64,000 bases of DNA, taken from contig MPOS01000032.1 of the NCBI GenBank assembly GCA_001896555.1, forward strand, positions 62,001-126,000. The letters are read 5' to 3'. The notes under the pieces are model-generated. The model did not search any database. It saw only the letters and a list, made by a program, of their open reading frames with translations, and was not told the DNA's origin. Source of the DNA: Candidatus Phosphitivorax anaerolimi. GTDB lineage: Bacteria > Desulfobacterota > Desulfomonilia > UBA1062. Shown in pieces: positions 26,074-35,018 of this stretch (the stretch's first letter is position 1; each line of letters starts with the position of its first letter). A program made the translations under genes and the position numbers.

Positions 26074-27249
26074 CTAGTCGGCTTTCTTTCTTAAGAAAGT
26101 CGGGACATTGTAGGTGTCTTCATCGAGAATGCTGTCGTCCACGACCATGCCCAGCCTGACCACCTCTTTCTCGCCGCCAAGCTCCTTCTTCCGCATGAAC
26201 GCCGGGCGGTTGTAGTCGATGACCGTGGCGGTCTGCTTTTCACGAGTGCGCGATATCACCGGCTCCTCGGTGGTGCTGGAGAGTACGATGGGCTTGCTGG
26301 AAAAACCGGTGGCCACGACCGTGATGGCCATCTGCTCGTGCATGTTCTCATCGATGACCACGCCCCAGATGATGTTTGCGTCTTCATGGGCAGCAGACTG
26401 GATAAGGGTGGAGGCCTCGTGGATCTCGTCCATGGTGATGTCCTGGCCGCTGGTGATGTTGATGAGAAGCCCCTTTGCCCCCTGGATGTCCATGTCTTCC
26501 AGCAAAGGCGAGGAGATCGCCGCCTGTGCCGCCTCCTGGGCCCTGCTTTCGCCCGATCCGTAGCCGATGCCCATGAGCGCCTTGCCCTTTTCCACCATGA
26601 CGGCGCGCACGTCGTTGAAGTCAACGTTGACCAGGCCGGTGTTGTTGATCAGGTCGGAGATGCCCCTGACCGCATTGGTGAGGATGTCGTCCGCCATCCG
26701 GAAGGCCTGGAGCATGGGCACGTTCTTGCCCGCCATGCTGAGCAGCCGGTTGTTGGGAATGACGATCAGGGCGTCCACGTGCTCGGAGAGCTCTTTCTCT
26801 CCGGACTCGGCCTGCTTCATCTTGCGCTTTCCCTCAAAGGGGAAGGGCTTGGTGACCACACCCACGGTGAGCGCGCCCATGTCTCGGGCGATCCGCGCCA
26901 CGATGGGGGATGCGCCGGTGCCGGTTCCGCCGCCCATGCCAGCGGTGATGAACACCATATCGGCGCCTTCCAGGGAGCTTCGGATTTCCTGCTCGCTCTC
27001 TTGGGCCGCGCTCTTGCCCATCTCCGGGTCTCCTCCTGCCCCGAGGCCCCGGGTGAGCTTGGTTCCGATCTGCACCCTGTTGGGAGAGAGGGAGGATTTC
27101 AATGTCTGGATATCAGTGTTGCAGGCCAGGAAGTCCACGCCCTTGAGATTGGCTGCGATCATGTTGTTGACCGCGTTGCAACCGCATCCCCCGACACCGA
27201 TCACCTTGATCTTCGCTCCGGTATTTTCTACTTTTTCCAACTCAAACAT
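26074..27249 (-). CDS. ftsZ: Cell division GTPase FtsZ
   Basis: Tubulin homologue that forms the Z ring. The 391-residue protein has the GTP-binding NTD region (LACNTDIQTL, residues 41-50), the tubulin signature GGGTGTG at 106-112 and the synergy-loop region with NVDFNDVRAVM near 207. The variable linker is about 60 residues, ending in the conserved tail NVPTFLRKKAD that binds FtsA and other partners. AGGAGGAG precedes the ATG. It follows ftsA by 15 bases. Complete and canonical. Confidence 0.98.
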   Translation of the reverse strand: MFELEKVENTGAKIKVIGVGGCGCNAVNNMIAANLKGVDFLACNTDIQTLKSSLSPNRVQIGTKLTRGLGAGGDPEMGKSAAQESEQEIRSSLEGADMVFITAGMGGGTGTGASPIVARIARDMGALTVGVVTKPFPFEGKRKMKQAESGEKELSEHVDALIVIPNNRLLSMAGKNVPMLQAFRMADDILTNAVRGISDLINNTGLVNVDFNDVRAVMVEKGKALMGIGYGSGESRAQEAAQAAISSPLLEDMDIQGAKGLLINITSGQDITMDEIHEASTLIQSAAHEDANIIWGVVIDENMHEQMAITVVATGFSSKPIVLSSTTEEPVISRTREKQTATVIDYNRPAFMRKKELGGEKEVVRLGMVVDDSILDEDTYNVPTFLRKKAD

Positions 27250-27264
27250 GGTCTCCTCCTCTGT

Positions 27265-28494
27265 CTAAAAGACCTCTTTAAACCACCGGATCATGCGATC
27301 CAGCACCCGCTCGAACATTGATGTGCCCTTCTTTGCCTTAAAGCCGTTGCTGGGTTTGCTGGCCCCGTAGATGCACAGGCCCACCGCCGTTGCATAGGCG
27401 GGGCTGTTCACCAGCTCCACCAGCCCCTTGATTCCGCGGGGATAACCCACACGGACGGGCAGGTGCATGATGCTCTCGGCGAGTTGGGCCACGCCTTCCA
27501 GGGATGAAGCCCCTCCGGTGAGGACGAGGCCTGCCGACATGGTCTCGGCCAGTCCTGTGTTGCGTATCTCCGTGTATGCCAGCTTAAAGAGTTCTTCTAC
27601 CCGTGATTCGATGATTTCCGCAAGGACTCTCCTTGGTACCGTGTTTATCGTGTCACCCCCGATGGAGGGCACCTCGATCTGCTCGTCCGAGGATACCCTG
27701 GCGGCGATAGCATGTCCGTATTTGATCTTCAGGCGCTCCGCCTCGGAGATCGGGGTCCGGATGCCTACGGCAATATCATTGGTGATGTGGTCCCCCCCCA
27801 GGGCGAGAACCGCGGTGTGGCGGATAGCCCCTTCGCTGAACAGCGCGATGTCCGTGGTTCCTCCGCCGATATCCATGAGGATGACGCCCAGCTGCATCTC
27901 GTCGGGGGTGAGGATCGCCGCCGCCGAAGCGATCTGCTGGAGGACGATGTCCTGCAGCCCGAGCCCGGCCTTCTGAGCGCATTTCGTGATATTGCTCACC
28001 GCTGATATGGAACCGGTGACGATGTGAACGTGCGCCTGAAGTTTCGATCCTGCCATGCCCACCGGATCGGATATGCCGCTGATGTCGTCCACGCAGAATT
28101 CCTGGGGAAGCACATGGATGACCTCTACGCCCACGGGCTTGGCAAACTCCCGGGCCTGGTCCACCACACGTTTCTTGTCCGCAGGGGTAATGTCCTCGCC
28201 CTTGACCGAGATGACCGCACTGGTGGTGATCCCCTGTATGTGACCCCCCGCAATGCCGGTGAACACCTCGTCCACCCGGATTCCGGCCATCCGCTCGGCA
28301 TCCTCCACCGCGCACCCGATGGCCTCGACCGTATGCTCCATGTTCACCACCAACCCTCTGCGGAGGCCCTTTGACTCCGAGATGCCGAATCCGATCACCT
28401 CGAGATCTCCGTTCTCCTTGAGCTCGGTGATGATGCAGCAGATCTTGGTGGTCCCGATGTCAAGCCCGACAATGATCCTATCCCTCGCCGCCAT
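27265..28494 (-). CDS. ftsA: Cell division protein FtsA
   Basis: Actin-like membrane tether of FtsZ, 409 residues. Phosphate 1 motif GLDIGTTKICCI is at residues 10-21, phosphate 2 motif MDIGGGTTDIALF near 205, and the adenosine motif LVLTGGASSLEG near 337. The SHS2/1C domain lies between. The C-terminal amphipathic helix (MFERVLDRMIRWFKEVF) is the membrane-targeting sequence. Its start overlaps the ftsQ stop by 17 bases; ftsZ follows at once. Call secure. Confidence 0.97.
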   Translation of the reverse strand: MAARDRIIVGLDIGTTKICCIITELKENGDLEVIGFGISESKGLRRGLVVNMEHTVEAIGCAVEDAERMAGIRVDEVFTGIAGGHIQGITTSAVISVKGEDITPADKKRVVDQAREFAKPVGVEVIHVLPQEFCVDDISGISDPVGMAGSKLQAHVHIVTGSISAVSNITKCAQKAGLGLQDIVLQQIASAAAILTPDEMQLGVILMDIGGGTTDIALFSEGAIRHTAVLALGGDHITNDIAVGIRTPISEAERLKIKYGHAIAARVSSDEQIEVPSIGGDTINTVPRRVLAEIIESRVEELFKLAYTEIRNTGLAETMSAGLVLTGGASSLEGVAQLAESIMHLPVRVGYPRGIKGLVELVNSPAYATAVGLCIYGASKPSNGFKAKKGTSMFERVLDRMIRWFKEVF

Positions 28495-29266
28495 AACCCC
28501 CTCGATTCCGTAAAACGATTTTGTCCTCGCATGTCAGATCCATGACAGTCCCGCATGTCGGTTTGATCTCACGCATGGCCTTCAGGGCCATGTCCACCTT
28601 CAGCGGAGTCATTTCTCCAAGAATGACAAGGGTTATGCCTTTGTCAAGCCTGATGTTCATGACTCCGCCCGCCTCGATGACCAAGTCCCTGACCTTAAGC
28701 CCTTTCGATTCCACGATGGAGACCGCGCGGATGGCCGCCTTGAGCACGTCGTGGAGGTCTTCCTCACCCCGGGACGGTGCATACTCCCGCGCCTGGATCA
28801 TGAGCCCGTAATTGTCCTCCGGGGCGGACGCGAATACCACCCCATCCTCAGAGATCAGGTAGGGTTTGTCCTTGAGGATGAGGGTGGCTGTAGGCCGGTG
28901 CTCCACGATGCGGACCCCGACCCCGGTGGGAATGAAGCTCCGGGTGATGCCCACATCCTTGATCCAGGGGTGGGTCAGCAGTCTCTGGCGCGCCGCATCC
29001 ATGTCCCATCCCAGGATATTGTCTCCCTCCTCGATATCGAGCAGGGCCAGCACCTCATCATTGTCCATGTGCTCGTTGCCCTTGATCGTGATTTCGCGCA
29101 CCTTGAACAGCTCGGAGTTGACCACGTACGCTGTCCCGCAGAATACGATCAGTGCGCCGGAAACACTGAGACAGAGCCAGATGGACACCCGGATGGCAAG
29201 GTTGATCTTGGAGAGTGTTTTCTTCTTGGAGGCGATCTTTTTTGTTTCTTTATAATCGTTCATCAA
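28478..29266 (-). CDS. ftsQ: Cell division protein FtsQ/DivIB
   Basis: Bitopic divisome scaffold of 262 residues. A cytoplasmic basic N-terminus is followed by one membrane helix near residues 30-52. A POTRA domain starts with FKVREITIKGNEHMDNDEVLALL near 55-78, and the beta domain contains GVGVRIVEHRPTATLILKDK. The protein links FtsB/FtsL to the septal synthase. It overlaps murB by 17 bases upstream and ftsA by 17 bases downstream. No ddl gene intervenes between murB and ftsQ, unlike the E. coli order. Confidence 0.92.
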   Translation of the reverse strand: MMNDYKETKKIASKKKTLSKINLAIRVSIWLCLSVSGALIVFCGTAYVVNSELFKVREITIKGNEHMDNDEVLALLDIEEGDNILGWDMDAARQRLLTHPWIKDVGITRSFIPTGVGVRIVEHRPTATLILKDKPYLISEDGVVFASAPEDNYGLMIQAREYAPSRGEEDLHDVLKAAIRAVSIVESKGLKVRDLVIEAGGVMNIRLDKGITLVILGEMTPLKVDMALKAMREIKPTCGTVMDLTCEDKIVLRNRGGYGGEG

Positions 29267-30095
29267 TGATTTTTACCTCCTCCTGCAATTCGATCCCAAA
29301 CCTCTCTTTGACCCGCTCCTTGATCGTATGGAGAAGAGACCTGATGTCGGCGGTGGTCGCATTCCCATCATTGATGATGAAATTCGCGTGAATCTCGGAT
29401 ATCTTTGCGCCGCCGATTCGCAAGCCCTTGAGTCCTGCCTGCTCGATGAGGCGTCCGGCGGCTAAGCCCGGGGGGTTTCTGAACATGGACCCGCTGCTGA
29501 ACCCCTTGGGCTGGTTCTTTTTCTTGAGGAGATAGGGCTGCATGGCCGCGGCGACCTCCTCGGGGGTGAGCGGCTCAACGCGAAGACGGGCAGAGATAAC
29601 GACCGCACGGGAGTCGAACCCGCCCCGGCGGTAACCATAGGAAATCGCATCCCTCTTCACCACGTGGATGCCCGTGCCGTCCACATACTCCACCTCGAGG
29701 ACCGCGTCCATGATGCCTTTATCCGGCGTGCCTGCGTTCATGGCGAGAGCTCCGCCCACGGTGCCCGGGATTCCCGCCATGAATTCGAGGCCGGACAGGC
29801 CGTTGTCGATGCAGTACTGAAGCAGGGTCTTCAGTGGTGTCGCCGCTTGCGCATGCAGGGCGCCGCCCTCGATGCTCAGCGAGGAGAAGTCCTTTCCGAG
29901 CCTGATCACAGGTGTTGCGATGAGACCATCGGAGAAGATCATATTGGAGCCGCCCCCGATCACGACAAAACTGTCGAGACGGCCGAGGAGGGATGCGAGC
30001 TCCTCTTTTGTCTCGGGCTCGTACAGGGTGGCGATGGTGCCGCCGCAGTGCATGGTCGTCAGGTCGCATGCATTGACGGTCGCGTATTCCTTCAT
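29250..30095 (-). CDS. murB: UDP-N-acetylenolpyruvoylglucosamine reductase MurB
   Basis: FAD enzyme that reduces UDP-GlcNAc-enolpyruvate to UDP-MurNAc with NADPH. The 281-residue length and lack of the type I insertion point to a type II enzyme. The FAD-binding VIGGGSNMIFSDG is near residues 44-56, GIPGTVGGALAMNAG near 107-121, the catalytic Ser in FSSGSMFRNPPG near 205, and the final Glu in ISEIHANFIIN near 235. The start overlaps the murC stop as ATGA, giving tight coupling with the ligase that uses its product. Confidence 0.96.
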   Translation of the reverse strand: MKEYATVNACDLTTMHCGGTIATLYEPETKEELASLLGRLDSFVVIGGGSNMIFSDGLIATPVIRLGKDFSSLSIEGGALHAQAATPLKTLLQYCIDNGLSGLEFMAGIPGTVGGALAMNAGTPDKGIMDAVLEVEYVDGTGIHVVKRDAISYGYRRGGFDSRAVVISARLRVEPLTPEEVAAAMQPYLLKKKNQPKGFSSGSMFRNPPGLAAGRLIEQAGLKGLRIGGAKISEIHANFIINDGNATTADIRSLLHTIKERVKERFGIELQEEVKIIDERL

Positions 30096-31462
30096 CCGAT
30101 CATCTCCAGAACCTTCAATCCCTGTCTCCAGACGTCGCCTGCTCCCAGGAAGACCACCAGGTCTCCCTCCCGGAGGTGTTCCTTCAGCCTCTGCGGGATA
30201 TCGTTCTTGTCCTCAACATAGTGGGCGTCCCGGTGCCCGTGTGCCTGAATGCTCTCCCAGAGCATCTTGCCCGACACCCCTTCGATGGGTTTTTCCGACG
30301 CGGGGTAGATCTCGGTGATGAGCAGCTTGGATGCGTCGTAGAACGCGGTGACGAAGTCATCGAAGAGGTCCCTGGTCCGCGTGTAGCGGTGGGGCTGGAA
30401 AACCGCGATGATTCGCCGATTTGGAAAGCCGTTCTTCAAAGCCTTCAGTGTTGCCTTGATCTCCGTGGGGTGGTGGCCGTAATCATCCATGACCGTGATG
30501 CCGGCCCTCTCTCCCCTGATGTGTGCCCTTCGCTGGACGCCCTTGTATGCTGCAAGGCCCTTTCTGATCACCTCGAAATCAAGCCCGAGCTCCATGCACG
30601 TGCCTATGGTCGCCAGGGCGTTGAGGCAGTTGTGGACCCCGGGCACGGACAGTTTCACCTCGCCCAGAGTGCCGCCGTTTCGGTGGGCGGTGAATCGCGA
30701 GGAGAGTCCCTCGAACACGGGGTCTGTATACCGGTACATGGCCTGGGTGTGGGAGCCGTAGGTCACGACCTTTCTCTCCAGCCGGGGCAGGATCTGCTGG
30801 ACATGCTCGTTATCCAGGCAGGCCATGTTGAACCCGAAGAAGGGAACCTTGTTCAGAAACTGGACATAGGTGTTCAGGATATCGTCAAGATCGCGGTAGC
30901 AGTCCATATGCTCCCTCTCGATGTTGGTCACCACGGCCACTATGGGCGCCAGCTTGAGGAACGAGCGGTCGCTCTCGTCCGCCTCGGCCACCAGCAGGTC
31001 ACCGTCGCCCAGGCGTGCATTGGAGCCGAACATGTCGAGCTTGCCGCCGATGATCGCGGTGGGGTCCAGGTCCGCCACCGCGAGGATGGTTGCGAGCATC
31101 GAGGTAGTGGTTGTTTTGCCGTGTGTGCCGGCGATGGCGATGGAGTGCTTCATCCGCATGATCTCCGCGAGCATCTCGGCCCTGGGGATCACCGGCAGGC
31201 CCTTTGCCTTTGCAGCGGCGCACTCGGGGTTGTCAAGGCCAACTGCCGAAGAATACACCACCACCTGGGCGTCGCCCAGGTTGCCGGCATTGTGGCCGAT
31301 CTCGATCCGGGCTCCCAGAGAGCGCAGCCGGGCCACGGTATCCGAGTCGGACACATCCGATCCGGACACAGAGAAACGTAGGTTGATGAGCAGCTCGGCG
31401 ATGCCGCTCATGCCGATGCCGCCGATGCCGACGAAGTGTATTCTGCTTATGCCCCTGAACAT
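30092..31462 (-). CDS. murC: UDP-N-acetylmuramate--L-alanine ligase MurC
   Basis: First amino-acid ligase of murein synthesis, 456 residues. The UDP-binding Rossmann motif VGIGGIGMSG is at 11-20, the ATP loop GTHGKTTTT at 112-120, the central-domain NIEREHMD near 177, and the C-terminal DYGHHPTEI near 340. ATG 31462 is used because AGGAGA lies seven bases upstream and the N-terminus then fits the family; the frame is open 52 codons further without reason. It overlaps the end of murG by 16 bases. Confidence 0.96.
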   Translation of the reverse strand: MFRGISRIHFVGIGGIGMSGIAELLINLRFSVSGSDVSDSDTVARLRSLGARIEIGHNAGNLGDAQVVVYSSAVGLDNPECAAAKAKGLPVIPRAEMLAEIMRMKHSIAIAGTHGKTTTTSMLATILAVADLDPTAIIGGKLDMFGSNARLGDGDLLVAEADESDRSFLKLAPIVAVVTNIEREHMDCYRDLDDILNTYVQFLNKVPFFGFNMACLDNEHVQQILPRLERKVVTYGSHTQAMYRYTDPVFEGLSSRFTAHRNGGTLGEVKLSVPGVHNCLNALATIGTCMELGLDFEVIRKGLAAYKGVQRRAHIRGERAGITVMDDYGHHPTEIKATLKALKNGFPNRRIIAVFQPHRYTRTRDLFDDFVTAFYDASKLLITEIYPASEKPIEGVSGKMLWESIQAHGHRDAHYVEDKNDIPQRLKEHLREGDLVVFLGAGDVWRQGLKVLEMIG

Positions 31463-32514
31463 CGAAGTATCTCCTGCGCAATAAACTGTGATCCCTGCCC
31501 GAGCCCGAGCCCTGCGATGCAGGAAGCTGCTTTCTCCAGCGTATCCCTCTCGAAGAACCGCGCCTTGATTTCGCCTGCGAGCCTCTGGGGGCTCAGCTCC
31601 CTGTCCGGGATGATCCACCCGCCTCCATGAGATTCCACGTACCGGGCATTGGCTGTCTGATGGTCATCGGCTGCATGGGGGTAGGGGACCATGATTGCGG
31701 GGATGCCCATGGCGGAGAGCTCGGCAAGGGTGAGCCCGCCGCACCGGCATATTGCCATGGATGCCCGGTTGTAGACCGGCGCCATATCGTCGATGAAGGC
31801 GTGCACCTCTGCGGTGAGCCCCATGTCGCGATAGGCGCTTACGACCCGGTCGTAGTCCCTCGGCCCGCACTGATGGACGACATCCGGGACAAGGCCTTCC
31901 TGTTTCAGGATACGTAAGGCCTCGACCGCGGCCTCGTTGATGCTCCCGGCGCCCAGCGATCCGCCCAGGATGAGGAGGCTCTGCCCGCGCTCCGCCTTTT
32001 TGCCCTGGATGATGCCCGCGCGCACGGGGTTGCCCGAGACCACGGATTTCCGTTGGGGAAACACCTTTCGGGTATCCGGGAACGCCAGGAAGATCCGGTT
32101 TGCGAATCGAGACAGGATCTGGTTGGTCAGGCCCGGGATGCTGTTCTGCTCCTGGATCGCGCAGGCGGCTCCCTGGAGGTAGCCTGCAAGCACCACCATG
32201 CCGGTGATGTACCCGCCCGTGCCCACGACCCAGTCGGGCCGGTACGCACGGACGATCTTCAGGGCCTTGAAGAAGGCCGCCGTGTTCGTCACCGCTGCTC
32301 TTCCCACCTGGACCGGCGACTTGCCCTTGATGCCGAGCGCCCTGATTGCCGTGAAATCAAGGCCGTAAAGGCCTGCAATCCTCTCCTCCATGCCCCGGTC
32401 CGTTCCTACGAACAGGATCCTGGTCCCGGGAGAAAGCTCCCTTATCGCCTCGGCAATGGCCACGGCCGGCATGATGTGTCCCCCGGTCCCCCCTGCAGTG
32501 ATGATCATCCTCAT
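31447..32514 (-). CDS. murG: Lipid II-forming GlcNAc transferase MurG
   Basis: Adds GlcNAc to lipid I at the inner face of the membrane, giving lipid II. The 355-residue protein begins MRMIITAGGTGGHIMPAVA, the family's glycine loop at 7-13. GTGGYITGMVVLAG lies near 98, ILGGSLGAGSINEA near 187 and MAICRCGGLTLAELSAMGIPAI near 258-280. ATG 32514 overlaps the ftsW stop as ATGA. The open frame continues far upstream only as a shadow of ftsW, so this internal start is the real one. Confidence 0.96.
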   Translation of the reverse strand: MRMIITAGGTGGHIMPAVAIAEAIRELSPGTRILFVGTDRGMEERIAGLYGLDFTAIRALGIKGKSPVQVGRAAVTNTAAFFKALKIVRAYRPDWVVGTGGYITGMVVLAGYLQGAACAIQEQNSIPGLTNQILSRFANRIFLAFPDTRKVFPQRKSVVSGNPVRAGIIQGKKAERGQSLLILGGSLGAGSINEAAVEALRILKQEGLVPDVVHQCGPRDYDRVVSAYRDMGLTAEVHAFIDDMAPVYNRASMAICRCGGLTLAELSAMGIPAIMVPYPHAADDHQTANARYVESHGGGWIIPDRELSPQRLAGEIKARFFERDTLEKAASCIAGLGLGQGSQFIAQEILRCSGA

Positions 32515-33632
32515 AGCCGGGCCCTCCGCGATACCGAGAGCACGATGCCCGACGCTACCATGGCGGTCACCAGGCTTGATCCTCCGTAGCTGAAGAAGGG
32601 AAGGGCGATGCCTGTCGTAGGGAAGACGGACATTGCCACCCCCATGTTCACGATGGCCTGCAATCCAATGAGCGAGACGGCGGAGACGACCAGGAGAAAC
32701 CCGAAGCCGTCGTTCGTGGCCATGGCGATGGTATATCCCCTCCAGATCCAGAACCCGAAGAGCGCAACGATGAACAGGACGCCGATGAATCCGAGCTCTT
32801 CGCCCAGGACCGACAGAATGAAGTCGGTGTGGGGGGCGGGGAGGAAGAAGAGCTTCTGGGTGCCTTCGCCCAGACCCGAGCCGAAGACGCCTCCGCTGGC
32901 AAGGGCCACCATGGACTGCACAGTCTGGTACCCGATGCCGTACATGTCCTCCCACGGATTCATGAAGGCGAGCAGCCTGGCCTTGCGATAGGGCTCCAGG
33001 AGCATCGTGAGGACCCCGATCGGCAGGATGATCAGCAGGGTGAGGATCAGGTGCTTGATCCGCATGCCGGCAATGAAGAGGATGAAGAACGACCATATCC
33101 CGATGGTGGCGGCGGTGCCGAAGTCGGGCTCGATGAGGATGAGCAGGGCGCTTACGCCCACGACCGCCAGAATGGGCAGAACACCGTACCGGTAGTCATG
33201 GATATTCTTGGTTTTCTTGCACAGGGAATAGGAGAGATAGAAGATGAGGGCGATCTTCATGATCTCGGATGCCTGCACCGTGAGAAAGGGGACCCTGATC
33301 CATCTCCGGGCATGGCCTCCCATGACGCCGATTCCCGGGACGAAGCACAGGATACATGCGATGATCCCGGCACCCAGCGCGAAGAGCACAAAGAAGCGGG
33401 TGTTGAACCTCCGGTAGTCCACGCGGATGAGACACCCCATCGCAACGATGCCCACCATGAGGTGGAAGAGGTGCCTTCCGATCATGGCAAAGCTGTCGTT
33501 GTACATCTCCTTGGATATGAAATAGCTCGAGGAAAAGATCATGACCGTCCCCATGACCAGCAGCATGAGCGTGGCCATGAGGAAGACCATGTCGAAATCC
33601 ATCTCGGGCATTATCTGATCGAGTACACGCAT
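32511..33632 (-). CDS. ftsW: Septal peptidoglycan polymerase FtsW
   Basis: SEDS-family glycosyltransferase with about ten membrane helices, 373 residues, acting with the class b PBP (FtsI) to polymerise septal murein. GSGLGEGTQKLFFLPAPHTDFILSVLGEELG near 250-285 is the SEDS signature; its central part includes the conserved PAPHTDFI. The catalytic Asp region is the DFILS of this block. It overlaps the murD end by 22 bases and murG by four. Order with murD and murG is the standard one, supporting FtsW rather than RodA. Confidence 0.95.
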   Translation of the reverse strand: MRVLDQIMPEMDFDMVFLMATLMLLVMGTVMIFSSSYFISKEMYNDSFAMIGRHLFHLMVGIVAMGCLIRVDYRRFNTRFFVLFALGAGIIACILCFVPGIGVMGGHARRWIRVPFLTVQASEIMKIALIFYLSYSLCKKTKNIHDYRYGVLPILAVVGVSALLILIEPDFGTAATIGIWSFFILFIAGMRIKHLILTLLIILPIGVLTMLLEPYRKARLLAFMNPWEDMYGIGYQTVQSMVALASGGVFGSGLGEGTQKLFFLPAPHTDFILSVLGEELGFIGVLFIVALFGFWIWRGYTIAMATNDGFGFLLVVSAVSLIGLQAIVNMGVAMSVFPTTGIALPFFSYGGSSLVTAMVASGIVLSVSRRARL

Positions 33633-34888
33633 TGCCGGAACACATCTCCCCTGTGGGCATAACTGTTAAACATGTCGAAGCTGGCGCACCCCGGGCTTAA
33701 GAGCACCGTGTCGCCGCTTTCCGCCTTTTCGAATGCCGTCCTCACCGCCTGCTGCATGTCCGTTGCAGCTTCAGTTTCCACGAAATCTTCAATCTCTTGC
33801 CTGATCCTGCCGGCGGCTTCGCCCAGCACGACGGCCAGGCGGATCTTTTCTCTGAAGCGCTTCGCGATGTGCGAGAAGTCGCCTCCCTTGTCCTTGCCTC
33901 CGAGGATGAGGATTACCCGCGACTGCATCCCGGAGAGCGCCGTTTCCAGTGCACCCACGTTGGTTGCCTTGGAGTCGTCCACAAAGGTCACGCCGTCGAT
34001 GGTCGCCACGTGCTCGTATCGGTGGTGGATCCCCGGAAAAGCGGCGAACACCTCCTGGGCCGCCTCGGAGTCGATGTCCAGCAGCCGCGCCACCAGGGCC
34101 GAGGCGAGCATGTCTTCCTTCAAGCCGTTGCCGAGCTCCCTGTCTTGAGGAAGCAAAGGCCCCGGCCCTTCGATGCTTCCCTTGAAGAAGATGCGCGATC
34201 CCTGAATGAATGCGCCGTCTTGCGAGGAAGGGCTGGAAAACGAAAAGCCCGCCCGGCGCGCGCGGCCGCCCACGTCCTTCAGATACGGATCGTCGTCGTT
34301 GAGCACCGCGATGTCGCCTTCTTCCTGATTCTTGAACATGATCTTCTTGTACAGCACGTACTCATCCATGTCCCGGTAGCGGTCCAGATGGTCAGGGGTG
34401 ATGTTCAGGCACACGCCGATGTGCGGCCTGAATCGCTCGATCCACTCCATCTGGAAGGTGCTGATCTCGGCGACCACATAGCGGGGGTTCCGCTCGACGA
34501 GCGAGATGAGCGGGGGCGAGATGTTTCCCCCGATGCCCGCGTCGAGACCCGCCCGGCAGAGGATCTGGTGGATGAGCGTGGTTGTTGTCGTCTTGCCGTT
34601 GGTGCCCGTGATGGCGATGAGGGTCCCCGTCAGGAGCGAAGACGCGACCTCCACCTCGGAGAGCACCTTTTTCGCCAGGCCGAGCATGGGGTGGTGTTTC
34701 GGGATCCCGGGGCTCGGGATCACGAGGTCGGCCCAGAGCATATCGTCTTTGCTGAGCAGGGTGACCGGCAGGTCCAGGCCTGCCTGTGCAGGCTTCTCGT
34801 CCACAAGGCGTACCTCGTGGCCCTGTTTGATCATCTCCCGCGCCGTGTTCAGGCCCGTCTGGCCCGTGCCCCATACAACTACGCGCAA
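33611..34888 (-). CDS. murD: UDP-MurNAc-L-Ala--D-Glu ligase MurD
   Basis: Adds D-glutamate to UDP-MurNAc-L-Ala. The 425-residue protein has VVVWGTGQTGLNTA at the N-terminus, ATP loop GTNGKTTTT at 95-103, LNITPDHLDRY near 157-167, and DDSKATN near 305. The start is read as TTG at 34888, with AAGGA about eight bases upstream; no ATG fits the N-terminal motif. It overlaps a 44-codon frame ending at 34879, which itself follows mraY, so it seems translationally coupled to that frame. C-terminal domain complete. Confidence 0.94.
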   Translation of the reverse strand: MRVVVWGTGQTGLNTAREMIKQGHEVRLVDEKPAQAGLDLPVTLLSKDDMLWADLVIPSPGIPKHHPMLGLAKKVLSEVEVASSLLTGTLIAITGTNGKTTTTTLIHQILCRAGLDAGIGGNISPPLISLVERNPRYVVAEISTFQMEWIERFRPHIGVCLNITPDHLDRYRDMDEYVLYKKIMFKNQEEGDIAVLNDDDPYLKDVGGRARRAGFSFSSPSSQDGAFIQGSRIFFKGSIEGPGPLLPQDRELGNGLKEDMLASALVARLLDIDSEAAQEVFAAFPGIHHRYEHVATIDGVTFVDDSKATNVGALETALSGMQSRVILILGGKDKGGDFSHIAKRFREKIRLAVVLGEAAGRIRQEIEDFVETEAATDMQQAVRTAFEKAESGDTVLLSPGCASFDMFNSYAHRGDVFRQCVYSIR

Positions 34889-35013
34889 GCCCGCATCCTT
34901 TCTAGACTCTCGCTGATCCTCATGAGGAGTGCGACAATGTTCTTGTCCTCATGATCCATGTAAAAATCGACGATCATCTGCAGATAATGGAGTTCCCGTT
35001 CATTCTTTCCCAT
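34879..35013 (-). CDS. Small 44-residue ORF between mraY and murD, unknown
   Basis: ATG 35013 follows GAGGTAAAGG and begins five bases after the mraY stop; TAG at 34879-34881 falls inside the first codons of murD. The product is charged and helical-looking: a MGKNERELHYLQMIVDFYMD start and an amphipathic stretch EDKNIVALLMRISESLERM, ending in RACA. No membrane helix or signal is seen. Its position, ribosome site and tight packing favour translation, either as a small protein or as a coupling leader that delivers ribosomes to the TTG start of murD. I do not recognise a family. Confidence 0.55.
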   Translation of the reverse strand: MGKNERELHYLQMIVDFYMDHEDKNIVALLMRISESLERMRACA

Positions 35014-35018
35014 AGCCT

